DNA of 64,000 nt. It comes from Aquarana catesbeiana. Lineage: Eukaryota > Chordata > Amphibia > Anura > Ranidae. Positions 27,901 through 32,939 of this stretch are shown here, one piece after another. Below the pieces are notes generated by a model. It worked only from the letters and a program-made list of their open reading frames with translations, had not been told where the DNA came from and did no database searches. The translations under genes were made by a program, and so were the position numbers. Position 1 is the first letter of the stretch; each line of letters starts with the position of its first letter. The DNA is taken from the NCBI RefSeq assembly GCF_042186555.1, contig NC_133328.1, positions 616,976,092 to 617,040,091 on the forward strand, written 5' to 3'.

Positions 27901-29518
27901 CCTAAAGTTTGTGGACACCTGATCTTCCCATCCATGTGTTCTTGTTGGAAATCCCATTCTAGTTCTGGAAGAGCCTTTCCCAAATTTGCCAAAGGTTTTG
28001 AGGGCAAAATCATATAAAACGTAGCATTAACTGTGCCCTTCACTGGAAACACCTGAACTCAATTACCAGTAGGGTTGAGGTCAGAACTCTGTTCAGGCCA
28101 CCCGAGTTCCTGCATAGCAAGGTCCTCAAACCTTGTCTTTACAGAGCTGAGTCTATGCAAAGGGCCAAAGACCCTGGCATTGAACACCAGTACCCAACAT
28201 CAGTCATGCCGGAACAGAAAATGGCCTTCCCCAAGCTTGCCAAATGTTTGGGGTGCACAATTATCTAAAATGTAGCATAAAAGTTTCCTTTACTAGAAAC
28301 ACCTGAGCTCAATTCGGAGTGGTGTCAACATCCTTTTGCCCATTTTCTTGGGTGCAGAGGTCAGGCATCCACAAACTTTTGGCTGCATAGTGGCTATAAC
28401 AAAATGTATAACAGATCATGTAGTCCAATGGGGTCACCTGTGGTTCCCAAGATAGCGATCCTTTTTTCTCTCTGTTTATCTCCTGTTAGGCATGGCCCTG
28501 TAGGATAAATTCAGTTGGTGACAAGTGCATTTGGTATTATTTGATAAATGCTAAATTCATAGCTGTTTTTTTTTTTTTATAGGCTTTATGCATGTGCCTA
28601 AGTAACAGCCCTCTGCTACAACAATTATATACACAGGGAGTTTCCTTCTTTTCCTTGTCCTAATCTGCCCAAACAATTGTGATTACATGTAAATAATCTT
28701 ATATTAAACATATTTGTCTCTGCTATTCCTAGGCACATGTCTACTGAGTCTAATGGTAAACCTGGCCCTAGTTGAAACTAAACTTTAACATCACCCTTTC
28801 TACACAACTAAAATACTACAACATTGTATAGTTCCAATTTTCTGCTAAGCTAATTTTTAAATAAATTGGATTTCTAATCCTAAATACTGATGATTAAAGA
28901 GTTAAAGAATAATTCAAATACAGTAAAACCTTGGTTTGAAAGTAACTTGGTTTGAGAGCATTTTGAAAGACAAGCAACATTTTTTAATAAATGTTGACTT
29001 GATATACAAGCGATGTCTTGATATAGAAGTAGCGACATGTCACAACTGAGTATAAAAGAGAAGAAAGGTGCCTCTAAGTGTAGCAATATGGTTACATGAA
29101 GGTACAACATTTAGCAACATATTGCTACACTTAGAGGTGCCTCTCTTCTCTTTTATACTCTGGAGCTCCTGCTGGATTTTGCTTCTAATCCCGTTGTGGA
29201 TGGACATTTTATGGTTACACAACCTGGTCGTCACATTGCTATAATCTTTTTATATAGACTTTAAACTGACCTTTGAATAAATGGTTGTGGAACAAATCAT
29301 TTGAGTTTCAATTATTTCTTATGGGGAAATTTGCTTTGATATACCTTATGCTTTGGATTACAAGCATGTTTCTGGAACGAATTATGCTCGCAATCCAAGG
29401 TTTTACTGTAGCATGTCAATTGACAAGTAAGGTATAACTTACCAATGTTGAGGAACAGCAGAAAACACATGAAGCCGGTGACCAGGGTCATGGAGACAGT
29501 CTCAGGAAAACATGGCAT
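862..29518 (-). CDS. Split host gene for an N-glycosylated secreted or type I membrane protein (7 exons, 3' end off window)
   Basis: Seven exons on the minus strand splice into one open frame of 184 codons. I found them by reading GT/AG sites and checking phase. Exons are 76 (coding part), 81, 84, 84, 84, 57 and 87 nt, and every junction is phase 1, so they join without a frameshift or stop. The product starts with a hydrophobic signal peptide and carries eight sequons (NFT, NIS, NRT, NSS, NES, NLS, NIT, NST). The mature part has cysteines only as CYC in exon 4 and a pair in exon 6. No transmembrane segment is present yet; one could lie in the missing 3' exon(s). Introns are 6.2, 1.7, 3.9, 10.6, 5.6 and 0.09 kb and hold most of the transposons listed here. 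Stretches such as RYCYCLNNRTND and GRNLSDFW look familiar from a conserved vertebrate glycoprotein, but I cannot name it, so function is left open. Confidence 0.9.
1035..1091 (-). CDS. Exon 6: second cysteine pair
   Basis: 57 nt, with acceptor CCTTTCAG and donor GTAACA (1034-1029). It encodes SQSNESDCIYFCVMTGRT, with the sequon NES and two cysteines four residues apart. With the CYC of exon 4 these could form two disulfides (inference). The intron to exon 7 is only 86 bp, typical of a constitutively spliced short intron. Confidence 0.9.
1353..1388 (+). ncRNA. Hammerhead-like motif
   Basis: Core AUGAUGA (canonical first C changed to A), one extra C, stem II of 5 bp (GTCAG with CTGGC), GAAA, stem III ACGTGT and cleavage base A. 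Stem I is only 2-3 bp (CC with GG). A TTTTAATAAATAG string follows about 130 bp downstream, as in a short retroelement tail. It is probably a decayed copy. Confidence 0.45.
1890..1949 (-). ncRNA. Hammerhead-like motif, core mutated
   Basis: Inverted partner of the motif at 2191-2250. CUGAUGA, the AGGGGA stem and ACGCGT are kept, but the invariant GAAA reads TAAA, which should abolish catalysis. Confidence 0.5.
2191..2250 (+). ncRNA. Hammerhead-like ribozyme motif, best paired copy
   Basis: CTGATGA at 2200-2206, one extra A, stem II of 7 bp (2208-2214 with 2218-2224, 3-nt loop), and GAAA at 2225-2228. ACGCGT at 2228-2233 is self-complementary, and the predicted cleavage base is U2234. Stem I has 4 bp (AGCT with AGCT), a 7-nt bulge, then 5 bp (GGCAT with ATGCC). 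The arrangement fits a type I hammerhead with a bulged stem I. The extra base between the core and stem II is not canonical. Confidence 0.6.
2764..2840. repeat. Short tandem array, 22-bp unit
   Basis: Four imperfect units of TGATGGGCACACTGGCAGCA. The unit is the reverse-complement style of the minisatellite inside the hAT element at 31156-32140, so it may be a fragment of a related element. Confidence 0.7.
2851..4081. other. Intronic DNA with a small hairpin and paired hammerhead-like remnants
   Basis: Mostly unclassified. The stretch 3490-3565 holds two degraded hammerhead-like halves pointing away from each other around a palindrome (TACTCATA/TATGAGTA). One contains GAAACGCGTTG on the minus strand, the other GAAATGCATTAGC on the plus strand. 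A 13-bp inverted repeat (CCTTGTTGTAGAG) forms a hairpin near 3765-3808. Confidence 0.45.
4082..4487. mobile_element. MITE with GCCGCGTACA termini
   Basis: Terminal inverted repeats TGCCGCGTACATAGGACC and the reverse complement of GTCATGTGTATGCACCA, flanked by TAA on both sides (4079-4081 and 4488-4490). The inner TIR parts (GACTTTCCG / CGGAAAGTC) also pair. A 3-bp TWA-type duplication suits PIF/Harbinger; that assignment is inference. Confidence 0.7.
4491..5442. other. Intronic DNA, unclassified
   Basis: No clear element ends, exon or tandem structure recognised. It precedes a hammerhead-like motif and may be the upstream body of that element. Confidence 0.4.
5443..5477 (+). ncRNA. Hammerhead-like motif, weak stem II
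   Basis: CTGATGA at 5446-5452, one extra A, poorly paired stem II, GAAA at 5465-5468, ACACGT as stem III, and 3-bp stem I (GCC with GGC). It is the same layout as the better copies but decayed. Confidence 0.4.
5613..5671 (+). mobile_element. CR1/L2-type LINE 3' tail
   Basis: GGTTGGACTAGATGGACTTG, a T-rich run, then CAACCTCACC-type sequence and ACTATGCAACTATGT match the 3' end style of amphibian CR1/L2 LINEs. The same tail occurs inverted at 20398-20458. Confidence 0.65.
5680..6740. other. Intronic DNA with short AT microsatellite
   Basis: An AT-rich run (ATATATATA) lies at about 5811-5840. Otherwise I recognise no element up to exon 5. Confidence 0.5.
6741..6824 (-). CDS. Exon 5
   Basis: 84 nt, with a purine-rich plus-strand flank (pyrimidine tract on the minus strand) before the AG acceptor and a GTAAGT donor (6740-6735). 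It encodes YTVLLLDIIGNSSSSL and then TELFKSTSIVS, with the sequon NSS. The first two bases complete an Asp codon from exon 4. The intron separating it from exon 4 is 10.6 kb and carries the large piggyBac-type composite. Confidence 0.88.
6825..7448. other. Intronic DNA, unclassified
   Basis: No repeat end, exon or RNA gene recognised. Reading frames here are short and lack family features. Confidence 0.4.
7795..8287. mobile_element. hAT-type nonautonomous transposon
   Basis: Ends CAGTGGCAGCTGGTG and GGGCTGCCACTG are inverted repeats. The exact 8-bp duplication CCCTCACA flanks it (7787-7794 and 8288-8295), diagnostic of hAT. No transposase. Same family as 31074-32595, 35500-35924 and 62100-62388. 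Confidence 0.88.
8377..8679 (-). pseudogene. Tc1 transposase N-terminal remnant
   Basis: From the Met at 8679 the frame reads MGKKGDLSDFERGMVVGARR, then an HTH-like region (SISKTADLLGFSHTTISRVY) and WSEKEK. After an internal deletion it jumps to a degraded SD.SRF.LKHSD segment corresponding to the first catalytic Asp region. The remaining DDE domain is missing from this frame, so no active enzyme can be made. The frame extends artificially upstream to 8766. Confidence 0.75.
8790..8826 (+). ncRNA. Degenerate hammerhead-like motif
   Basis: GAAGA, then AGGGA/TCCCT stem, then GAAATGTGTTGAC. The first core bases are altered. Interpreted only in light of the other copies. Confidence 0.25.
9269..9305 (+). 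ncRNA. Hammerhead-like ribozyme motif
   Basis: CTGAAGA at 9273-9279, one extra A, stem II GCCC with GGGT (3-nt loop), GAAA at 9292-9295, palindromic ACATGT as stem III, cleavage base U9301, and 4-bp stem I (TCCC with GGGA). Stem III has changed from ACGCGT to ACATGT but stays self-complementary, which looks like compensatory change. Confidence 0.55.
9306..10270. other. Intronic DNA and left half of a repeat split by the piggyBac insert
   Basis: 9306-9850 is unclassified. From about 9870 the text (TTACCTGCTCTGTG, TTGCACAGAG) looks like a moderately repetitive frog element. Its AAGGTTTTTTATCTTAA at 10254-10274 pairs with AAAAAAACCTT after 16118, so the two halves were continuous before the TTAA insertion. 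Confidence 0.45.
10740..12170. repeat. Direct and inverted copies of a ~380-bp block
   Basis: A block marked by CCCATTTTGGAAAGTAGACA occurs in direct orientation near 10763, 11150 and 11535. It recurs in reverse orientation from 11700 to about 12170. The arms 11100-11600 and 11690-12170 form a large imperfect palindrome with a centre near 11640. Confidence 0.8.
12219..13728. other. Interior of the TTAA composite
   Basis: Begins with CTAACCACTTGAAGACAAAG, resembling another element start, followed by T-rich tracts (12771-12852) and AT-rich sequence. The long minus-strand frames at 13266-13608 are low complexity and not gene-like. Confidence 0.45.
13729..14103 (-). pseudogene. piggyBac transposase C-terminal cysteine-rich domain remnant
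   Basis: The last third of this frame reads CRVCSKREYRRDT, YYCPSCPDNPGLC, IGECFERYH, and then a stop six codons later. The spacing C-x2-C, C-x2-C, C-x3-C, H is the RING-like zinc-binding domain that ends piggyBac transposases and helps bind the transposon ends. Upstream residues are linker-like. The catalytic DDD domain is absent: the expected upstream DNA is replaced by the tandem repeats at 14181-15215. It is a non-functional relic that identifies the host element. Confidence 0.75.
14181..15215. repeat. Tandem repeat, ~340-350 bp unit, three copies
   Basis: The marker CTTGCCAGTTCACCAAAA begins copies at 14181, 14531 and 14871; the last is partly truncated. Copies are very similar and contain the palindrome-rich strings GATCGATCGATAC and AGATCTGATCGGATCAGATA. 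They lie between the transposase remnant and the right end of the TTAA element. Confidence 0.85.
15681..15740 (+). repeat. G-run cluster with G-quadruplex potential
   Basis: Four or more G tracts of six to ten bases separated by TGATT, ATC and CGATC. Another run of ten or more Gs lies near 15992-16008. The strand can form stacked G-quartets; formation is inference. Confidence 0.6.
16256..16580 (+). repeat. Repeat copy 1 (also at 17533-17880)
   Basis: Starts CCAACATTTCATATTCCTGA, then TGTACCATGTGATTGAAGT. It aligns by eye with 17549-17880, including the runs of C near 16498 and 17830. Family unknown. Confidence 0.6.
16612..17270. mobile_element. Nonautonomous DNA transposon, TACCGTATTTATC termini
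   Basis: The left end TACCGTATTTATCAGCGTAT and the right end ATACGCCGATAAAAACGGTA are inverted repeats, extended by AACACGC/GCGTGTT. Interior short tandem units of CGGCGGCGCTCGCTC type lie near 17100-17165. No coding sequence. Confidence 0.75.
17384..17467 (-). CDS. Exon 4: CYC motif
   Basis: 84 nt, with acceptor CTTTGCAG and donor GTATGT (17383-17378). It encodes SNLKHVDYHK and then FPMRYCYCLNNRTNDLA, with the sequon NRT and the CYC pair. I located this exon by predicting that the phase-1 chain lacked a Cys-containing segment between exons 3 and 5. It fell at the expected position with the correct phase, which strongly supports the model. Confidence 0.9.
17533..17990 (+). repeat. Repeat copy 2
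   Basis: Second copy of the repeat at 16256-16580, starting just upstream of exon 4 on the minus strand. Contains a poly-C run at 17831-17843. Confidence 0.55.
17991..18466. other. Intronic DNA, unclassified
   Basis: AT-rich. A TTTAAAGTGGAACTTTAGTC string at about 18391 is an end fragment of a TTAA-type MITE. Confidence 0.4.
18467..20081 (+). mobile_element. Complete-length, inactive Tc1 element with long TIRs
   Basis: Starts CAGTGCCTTGAAAAAGTATT and ends with the reverse complement of CAGAGCCTTGAAAAAGTATT, flanked by TA (18465-18466, 20082-20083). The inverted repeats extend about 220 bp on each side, like IR/DR-type Tc1 elements with two transposase-binding sites per end. Length 1615 bp fits an autonomous Tc1. 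The transposase frame is broken. Confidence 0.92.
18850..19855 (+). pseudogene. Tc1 transposase, frameshifted
   Basis: The N-terminal part starts at ATGAAGGCC (18850) and hits a stop after ten codons. A good frame runs 19083-19400 with LEELQRSTAQVGESV, TTISRVLHKSGLYGR and WKKVLWSDEAKI (first Asp of DDE). A second frame, 19426-19746, has FTFQQDNDPKHTA (second Asp) and QSPDLNPRLENCWQDLK, where the family normally has NPIENLW. At least two frame breaks and stops make it inactive. The catalytic residues remain readable. Confidence 0.88.
20398..20458 (-). mobile_element. CR1/L2-type LINE 3' tail
   Basis: ACATAGTTACATAGTAGGTG followed by AGGTTGAAAAAAGACACAAG and TCCAACCTGTT. It is the inverse of the tail at 5613-5671. 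Confidence 0.65.
20876..21137. mobile_element. MITE, GGGGTTGATTTACTAAAGG family
   Basis: Left GGGGTTGATTTACTAAAGG pairs with right CCTTTAGTAAATAAACCCC. The inner parts (TGCAACTGCAGTTGCTCC / GGGGCAACTGCTCTTGCAGA) also pair, so the whole unit folds. Sister copies lie at 27708, 34808 and 43380. Confidence 0.8.
21388..21471 (-). CDS. Exon 3
   Basis: 84 nt, with acceptor TTTCCCAG and donor GTATGT (21387-21382). The first two bases complete a Gly codon. It encodes ANNFFSFLSVTSYSSF followed by AFHKVSILIYN, then one base of the next Ile codon. The IYN end joins IS of exon 4 to form an NIS sequon across the splice junction. The Ser/Phe-rich segment is not long enough for a membrane span. Confidence 0.88.
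21835..22432. mobile_element. Probable TTAA-type MITE
   Basis: Left AGTAAACCCTGGATTTTG and right AGTTTACAACCACTTTAAC look like ends of the frog AAAGTGGTTGTAAACC family. The interior holds GC-rich palindromes (GCGCATGCGCGATCGCGC) near 22050. Confidence 0.5.
22490..22745. mobile_element. Fragments of two repeat families
   Basis: 22490-22680 starts ATAGACATGTGCAGTTCGTT and continues with TTCG-rich text, as at 26293 and 27350. 22685-22745 ends AACCAAGGTTCCACTGTA, a terminal fragment of the TA-flanked family at 28921-29408. Confidence 0.5.
23162..23242 (-). CDS. Exon 2: first mature segment
   Basis: 81 nt between the acceptor TTACAG and the donor GTGAGT (23161-23156). Its first two bases complete a Glu codon from exon 1. 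It encodes IPAASVDLSQ followed by FNFTDLVNGMLNRALR, including the sequon NFT. The stretch has an amphipathic-helix look and has no cysteine. Signal-peptidase cleavage probably falls near the exon 1/2 border (inference). Confidence 0.88.
23536..24461. mobile_element. TTAA-type MITE with a nested hAT-like MITE
   Basis: Outer ends TTAAAGTGTTACTAAACCC and TTTAGAAACACTTTAA are inverted. Nested at about 23574-23974 is a unit with CAGGCATGTACTGGCC and CCAGTCCAGCCCTT ends and imperfect 8-bp flanks (ACTATATT / GCTATATC). Confidence 0.6.
24462..25227. other. MITE fragments and unclassified DNA
   Basis: 24537-24610 (CAGCCTTTCTCGACCTTTTT) resembles the end of a hAT-like MITE. The rest, including a CCAGG-rich stretch at 25030-25080, is not recognised. 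Confidence 0.4.
25228..25617 (+). mobile_element. Nonautonomous transposon, GCATACCTCCCA ends
   Basis: The left end GCATACCTCCCAGCTGTCCC pairs with the right end ATGGGAGGTATGG. It contains repeated GTCCCTGATTTGGA and GTCCCTCATT units. An inverted copy is at 44222-44600. Confidence 0.7.
25797..26115. mobile_element. MITE, AAAGCCTCGTACACAC ends
   Basis: Left AAAGCCTCGTACACACTAC pairs with right GTGTGTACTAGGGTT. GACAGCTCAGGCCGGAG and CTGCTGAGCTATTGTG sit inside. A partial copy is at 27290-27350. Confidence 0.65.
26116..27707. other. Intron 1 DNA with TTCG-rich repeat fragments
   Basis: 26293-26545 and 27350-27610 are copies of the AGACATGTGCA/TTCG repeat (GAAAATTCGAAAATCC). An ATT/AAT microsatellite lies at 27595-27660. 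26560-27290 is unclassified and contains no exon that fits the gene's phase pattern. Confidence 0.5.
27708..27885. mobile_element. MITE fragment, GGGGTTGATTTACTAAAG family
   Basis: TGGGGTTGATTTACTAAAGC at the left and CCAGCTTTAGTATATAAAACC at the right are inverted. Same end type as 20876-21137 but a different interior. Confidence 0.65.
27888..28396. mobile_element. Internally deleted Tc1-type element
   Basis: The left end TATGGCCTAAAGTTTGTGGA and the right end CCACAAACTTTTGGCTGCAT are inverted repeats known from Tc1-like elements of fish and frogs. No transposase remains. Repeated CACCTGAACTCAATT / CACCTGAGCTCAATT mark internal repeats. Confidence 0.75.
28397..28920. other. Intron 1 DNA, unclassified
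   Basis: No element end, exon or RNA gene recognised. Confidence 0.4.
28921..29408. mobile_element. TA-flanked nonautonomous Tc1/mariner-like element beside exon 1
   Basis: Ends CAGTAAAACCTTGGTTTGAA and the reverse complement of CAATCCAAGGTTTTACTG, with TA at 28919-28920 and 29409-29410. Inside, a hairpin pairs about 29049-29092 with 29119-29162 (TATAAAAGAGAAGAAAGGTG arms). The right end lies about 28 bp from the splice donor of exon 1. Confidence 0.8.
29443..29518 (-). CDS. Exon 1: start codon and signal peptide
   Basis: The ATG lies at 29518-29516. An in-frame TGA sits three codons upstream (TGA TCC AGT ATG), so no earlier in-frame Met exists in this exon. It encodes 25 residues (MPCFPETVS, then MTLVTGFMCFLLFLNI) plus one nucleotide. 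The hydrophobic run is a signal-peptide core; the second Met at codon 10 is an alternative start. The donor is G|GTAAGT (29442-29437). Upstream, a CACACACAG acceptor-like string ending at 29549 could bound a 5' noncoding exon, which I could not confirm. A TA-flanked transposon ends at 29408, only about 28 bp beyond the donor. Confidence 0.85.
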
Positions 29519-29548
29519 ACTGGATCATTGGATAAAACACGGAGGTCC

Positions 29549-30165
29549 CTGTGTGTGAAATTAGTATTATATTATGGGTGGCATTGCATAAAGGTTCAGT
29601 CCAACCCCAATCTGATATTTCAGCTTTTGTTAGATATTGGAGGGTTAAAGCCCATAAGCTAAGTTGCCCCTTTCCCAACACATTGGAGCACCCCTGACAC
29701 TTTAAAAAAAAATCTATGTAGCTTTTTCGAGGTGTATTCGGGTCTTGCTTCATAACATCATGGGTCCTCTTCACCTACCTTTTCCTCCGGCAGTGGGTGG
29801 ATCCTAAATACTGCAGATTGTTCACTACTGCGGCACTCTATGCAGCATTCTTTGTGAGTCCAGGATTGTGTTGTTGTGTGGGGACTTTGACACACTGGGC
29901 AAGATCATTAAACCTGATGGTCAGTTCCTGGTCATCCACTGAGTCCGAGGTACTCACCACGTTAAAGGGGAACCCATATCTGCCTGACCCTGACTTTTAT
30001 GTGTGAGAACTGTTGTTTGCAGGCCAAACACACTCCCCCTTCATTAGGGCTTAAAAATACTGACTACTACTGGATGACTGACTACTTAAATGGATTCAGG
30101 TGAACAGATACCAAATAAAACTGCAGTGTGATTTACTGCTTGGAAAGTTTCAGGAGGGTAGGTTC
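29549..30165. other. Upstream of exon 1, no promoter recognised
   Basis: No CpG-rich stretch or clear TATA element found directly upstream of the coding start. The true first exon and promoter may lie further upstream. Confidence 0.35.
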
Positions 30166-30169
30166 CACC

Positions 30170-30460
30170 AGTGTAAAGCCCTGTACACACGGGCCCAATG
30201 CCGGGAGACAATGGACGCTTCTGTCGGACGTGCATGCTGGAAAACCAGCAGCCAGATGGCAGAGAGCGCTGATTGGACTGTTCTGGCTGGGGGGGGGGGG
30301 GGGGGTCCCTGTCAGAACACAACAGCTCAGTGGGGGAGATTGCTAAGCCAACCTTGAATGGATACTACAGCGGCTCCAACCGGAGCCGTCAGTTTTTTTC
30401 ATGTGAAACCCGCGGGCTTGCACACAAAAAAAAACGTTAGTGTGTACCCGGCTTAAGTGA
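30170..30460. mobile_element. MITE, AAAGCCCTGTACACAC ends
   Basis: Left AAAGCCCTGTACACACGGGC pairs with right GTTAGTGTGTACCCGGCTT. Contains a 16-17 bp G run at 30289-30305. Related in style to 25797-26115. Confidence 0.65.
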
Positions 30461-30519
30461 ATGCAGCAAAGGATGCTTAGTACAAACTGACACCTCTAAC
30501 ATTCCTAAATCCCTTCCCC

Positions 30520-30705
30520 AGTACAGACCCTTCAGTACAAACACCCCCACCCCAGTGTACAGAATCCTCAGTACAAACACCCCCCACCCCAGGGTACAGG
30601 ATCCTCAGTACAAACACCCCCCACCCCAGGGTACAGGATCCTCAGTACAAACACCCCCCACCCCAGGGTACAGGATCCTCAGTACAGACACCCCCCACCC
30701 CCCCC
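30520..30705. repeat. Minisatellite, 37-bp unit
   Basis: CCTCAGTACAAACACCCC starts at 30566, 30603, 30640 and 30677, exactly 37 bp apart. About 4.5 units. Contains BamHI-type GGATCC in each unit. Confidence 0.9.
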
Positions 30706-31073
30706 CACTCACTCACCACAGTGGAGCTGCTCTTGGCTCTGTCATATGGGCAGAGTTCCTACTTCCATTAAAGCACTGGATGTGAACACATGGTGGGTGC
30801 CGCGGCCGCCCACAATTTTTTCTTTTTGTGCACCAAACAAAATGAATGTCAGCCAGCTGGAAAACCCCTATAGAGTTTAGACCTGGTGCAGAAGGCACCC
30901 CCCATTAGTACACAACTGCATCAACCTGACTGTGTATAATGAAACCTGGTTTATATTAACGTCATACACATGACAAAACAGACTGTGCAACCTATTTATA
31001 GCATCCTTTAGATATGCATAAACAATGCAATATGAGAGCCCAAGTGAGCAAAAGAAATAGGTGTTGGCAGATC

Positions 31074-32595
31074 CAGTGGCGGCTGGTGCTCAACATTTTT
31101 GGGGGGCGCAAACAAACTGAAAATTTTGGGGGAAAAAACATCAATTTCAGCCTCACTGTGCCCATCAAATGCAGCCACTGTGCTATCAATTGCAGCCACT
31201 GCGCCCCATCAATTGCAGCCACTGTGCCCATCAATTGCAGCCACTGTGCCCATCAAATGCAGCCACTGTGCCCCATCAAATGCAGCCACTGTGCCATCAA
31301 ATGCAGCCACTGTGCCATCAAATGCAGCCACTGTACCATCAAATGCAGCCACTGTTCCATCAATTGCAGCCACTGTTCCATCAATTGTAGCCACTGTTCC
31401 CATCAAATGCAGCCACTGTGCCCATCAAATGCAGCCACTGTGCCCATCAAATGCAGCCACTCTGCCCATCAAATGCAGCCATTGTATCCATCAAATGGAA
31501 CCACTGTATCCATCAAATGCAACCACTGTGCCCATCAATTGCCACCACTGTGCCATCAGTTGCTGCCACTGTGCCTTCAAATGCAGCCACTGTGCCCATC
31601 AAATGCAGCCACTGTGCCTATCAATTGTAGCCACTGTGCCCATCAAATGCAGCCACTGTGCCCCATCAAATGCAGTCACTGTGCCCCATCAAATACAGCC
31701 ACTGTGCCATCAAATGCAGCCACTGTGCCCATCAATTGCAGCTACTGTGCCCATCAAATGCAGCCACTGTGTCCCATCAAATGCAGCCACTGTACCCATC
31801 AAATGCAGCCACTGTGCCATCAATTGCCACCACTGTGCCATCAAATGCTGCCACTGGGACCCATCAAATGCAGCCACTGTGTCATCAAACGCAGCCACTG
31901 TGCCATCAATTGCCACCACTGTACCATCAAATGCAGCCACTGTGCCATCAAATACAGCCACTGTGCCATCAAATACAGCCACTGTGCCATCAAATGCAGC
32001 CACTGTGCCCATCAGTTGCAGCCACTGTGCCATCAAATGCGGCTACTCTGCCGATTAAATGCTGCCACTGTGCCCATCAAATGCTGCCATTGTGCCCATC
32101 AAATGCCGCCATTATGCCCCATCAAATGCAGCCACTGTGACTACCGCCTGCTGTCTGACCGGCACTTACCCCATCTTGGTTGTGGGTCAGGCAGCAGCGA
32201 GCTGTATCCTCCGTGTGTCTCTTCTTGCTTCCTGCTAGGCATCCAATAGCAGCGCCTGTCCTTTCAGCCAATCAGGTGATGGGTATCAGTCCCACGCTAC
32301 CTGACTGGCGGAGAGGCGGTTCAGTGTTAGAAAAGCAAAGCAATTCTCTGCGCTCCAAGTCCACCTTTTTTTGAAGTCGATTGGACCATATGGCTTTAAT
32401 CAGGTGCTTCAAATAAACACCCCCGCCAGTGTAATTCAGGCGCCTGGTGTCCTAAAAGGGGCCGGATGTCTGAATAGGGGGTGGCAGCGGCGGCCATGGA
32501 TAGATGCATTCAATGCATGCATCTATCTATTCTACATAGAGGGGGTGGCTGGAGAGTGGGGTGCCCGTGCGCCCATAATGGACGGGCTGCCCCTG
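31074..32595 (+). mobile_element. hAT-type element containing an expanded minisatellite
   Basis: Starts CAGTGGCGGCTGGTG and ends GGGCTGCCCCTG, flanked by the exact 8-bp duplication GGCAGATC (31066-31073, 32596-32603). Nearly 1 kb of its 1.5 kb is a tandem array (31156-32140). The right part (CACTTACCCCATCT, CAGCCAATCAGG) is shared with 35500-35924 and 62100-62388. No transposase. Confidence 0.88.
31156..32140 (+). repeat. Minisatellite, 21-23 bp unit
   Basis: About 45 units of ATCAAATGCAGCCACTGTGCC with C insertions giving 21, 22 or 23 bp. It produces long open frames on both strands (for example 31014-32249 and 31099-32058) that are translations of the repeat (KCSHCA, SNAATVP) and not genes. 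Confidence 0.92.
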
Positions 32596-32676
32596 GGCAG
32601 ATCTAAAGAAGATTGCACAGAGAGGTTGTAAAATGTATAGACTAAATATGACCACATAAATTATACATGATCAGAA

Positions 32677-32872
32677 CAGGGGCGGACTGATAACTCATGG
32701 GGCCCCTGGGCAATAGGAGATTATGGGGCCCCAGGCAATCAGAGATTATGGGGCCACACAGTATACACACACACAGTATACAATCACACAGTATACACAC
32801 CCTGATGGGGCCCCCTAGTGGCCCAGGGCCCCCGGGCAGTGCCCGAGTGGCTCAATGGTCAGTCCGCCCCTG
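32677..32872. mobile_element. hAT-type MITE, 196 bp
   Basis: Ends CAGGGGCGGACTGATAAC and GGTCAGTCCGCCCCTG, with the exact 8-bp duplication GATCAGAA (32669-32676, 32873-32880). Internal TATGGGGCCCCAGG repeats and ACACAGTATACA repeats. Confidence 0.9.
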
Positions 32873-32939
32873 GATCAGAAATCTCTGTCCTGGGCTAAAA
32901 AGACCAGACAGAGTCTAATGTGTTTGATAGGTCATGCAT

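Noticed and set aside
31014..32249. 411-codon and 319-codon plus-strand frames rich in KCSHCA / SNAATVP
   Set aside because: They are translations of the 21-23 bp minisatellite inside a hAT element; several frames are open at once and indels of single bases occur between units.
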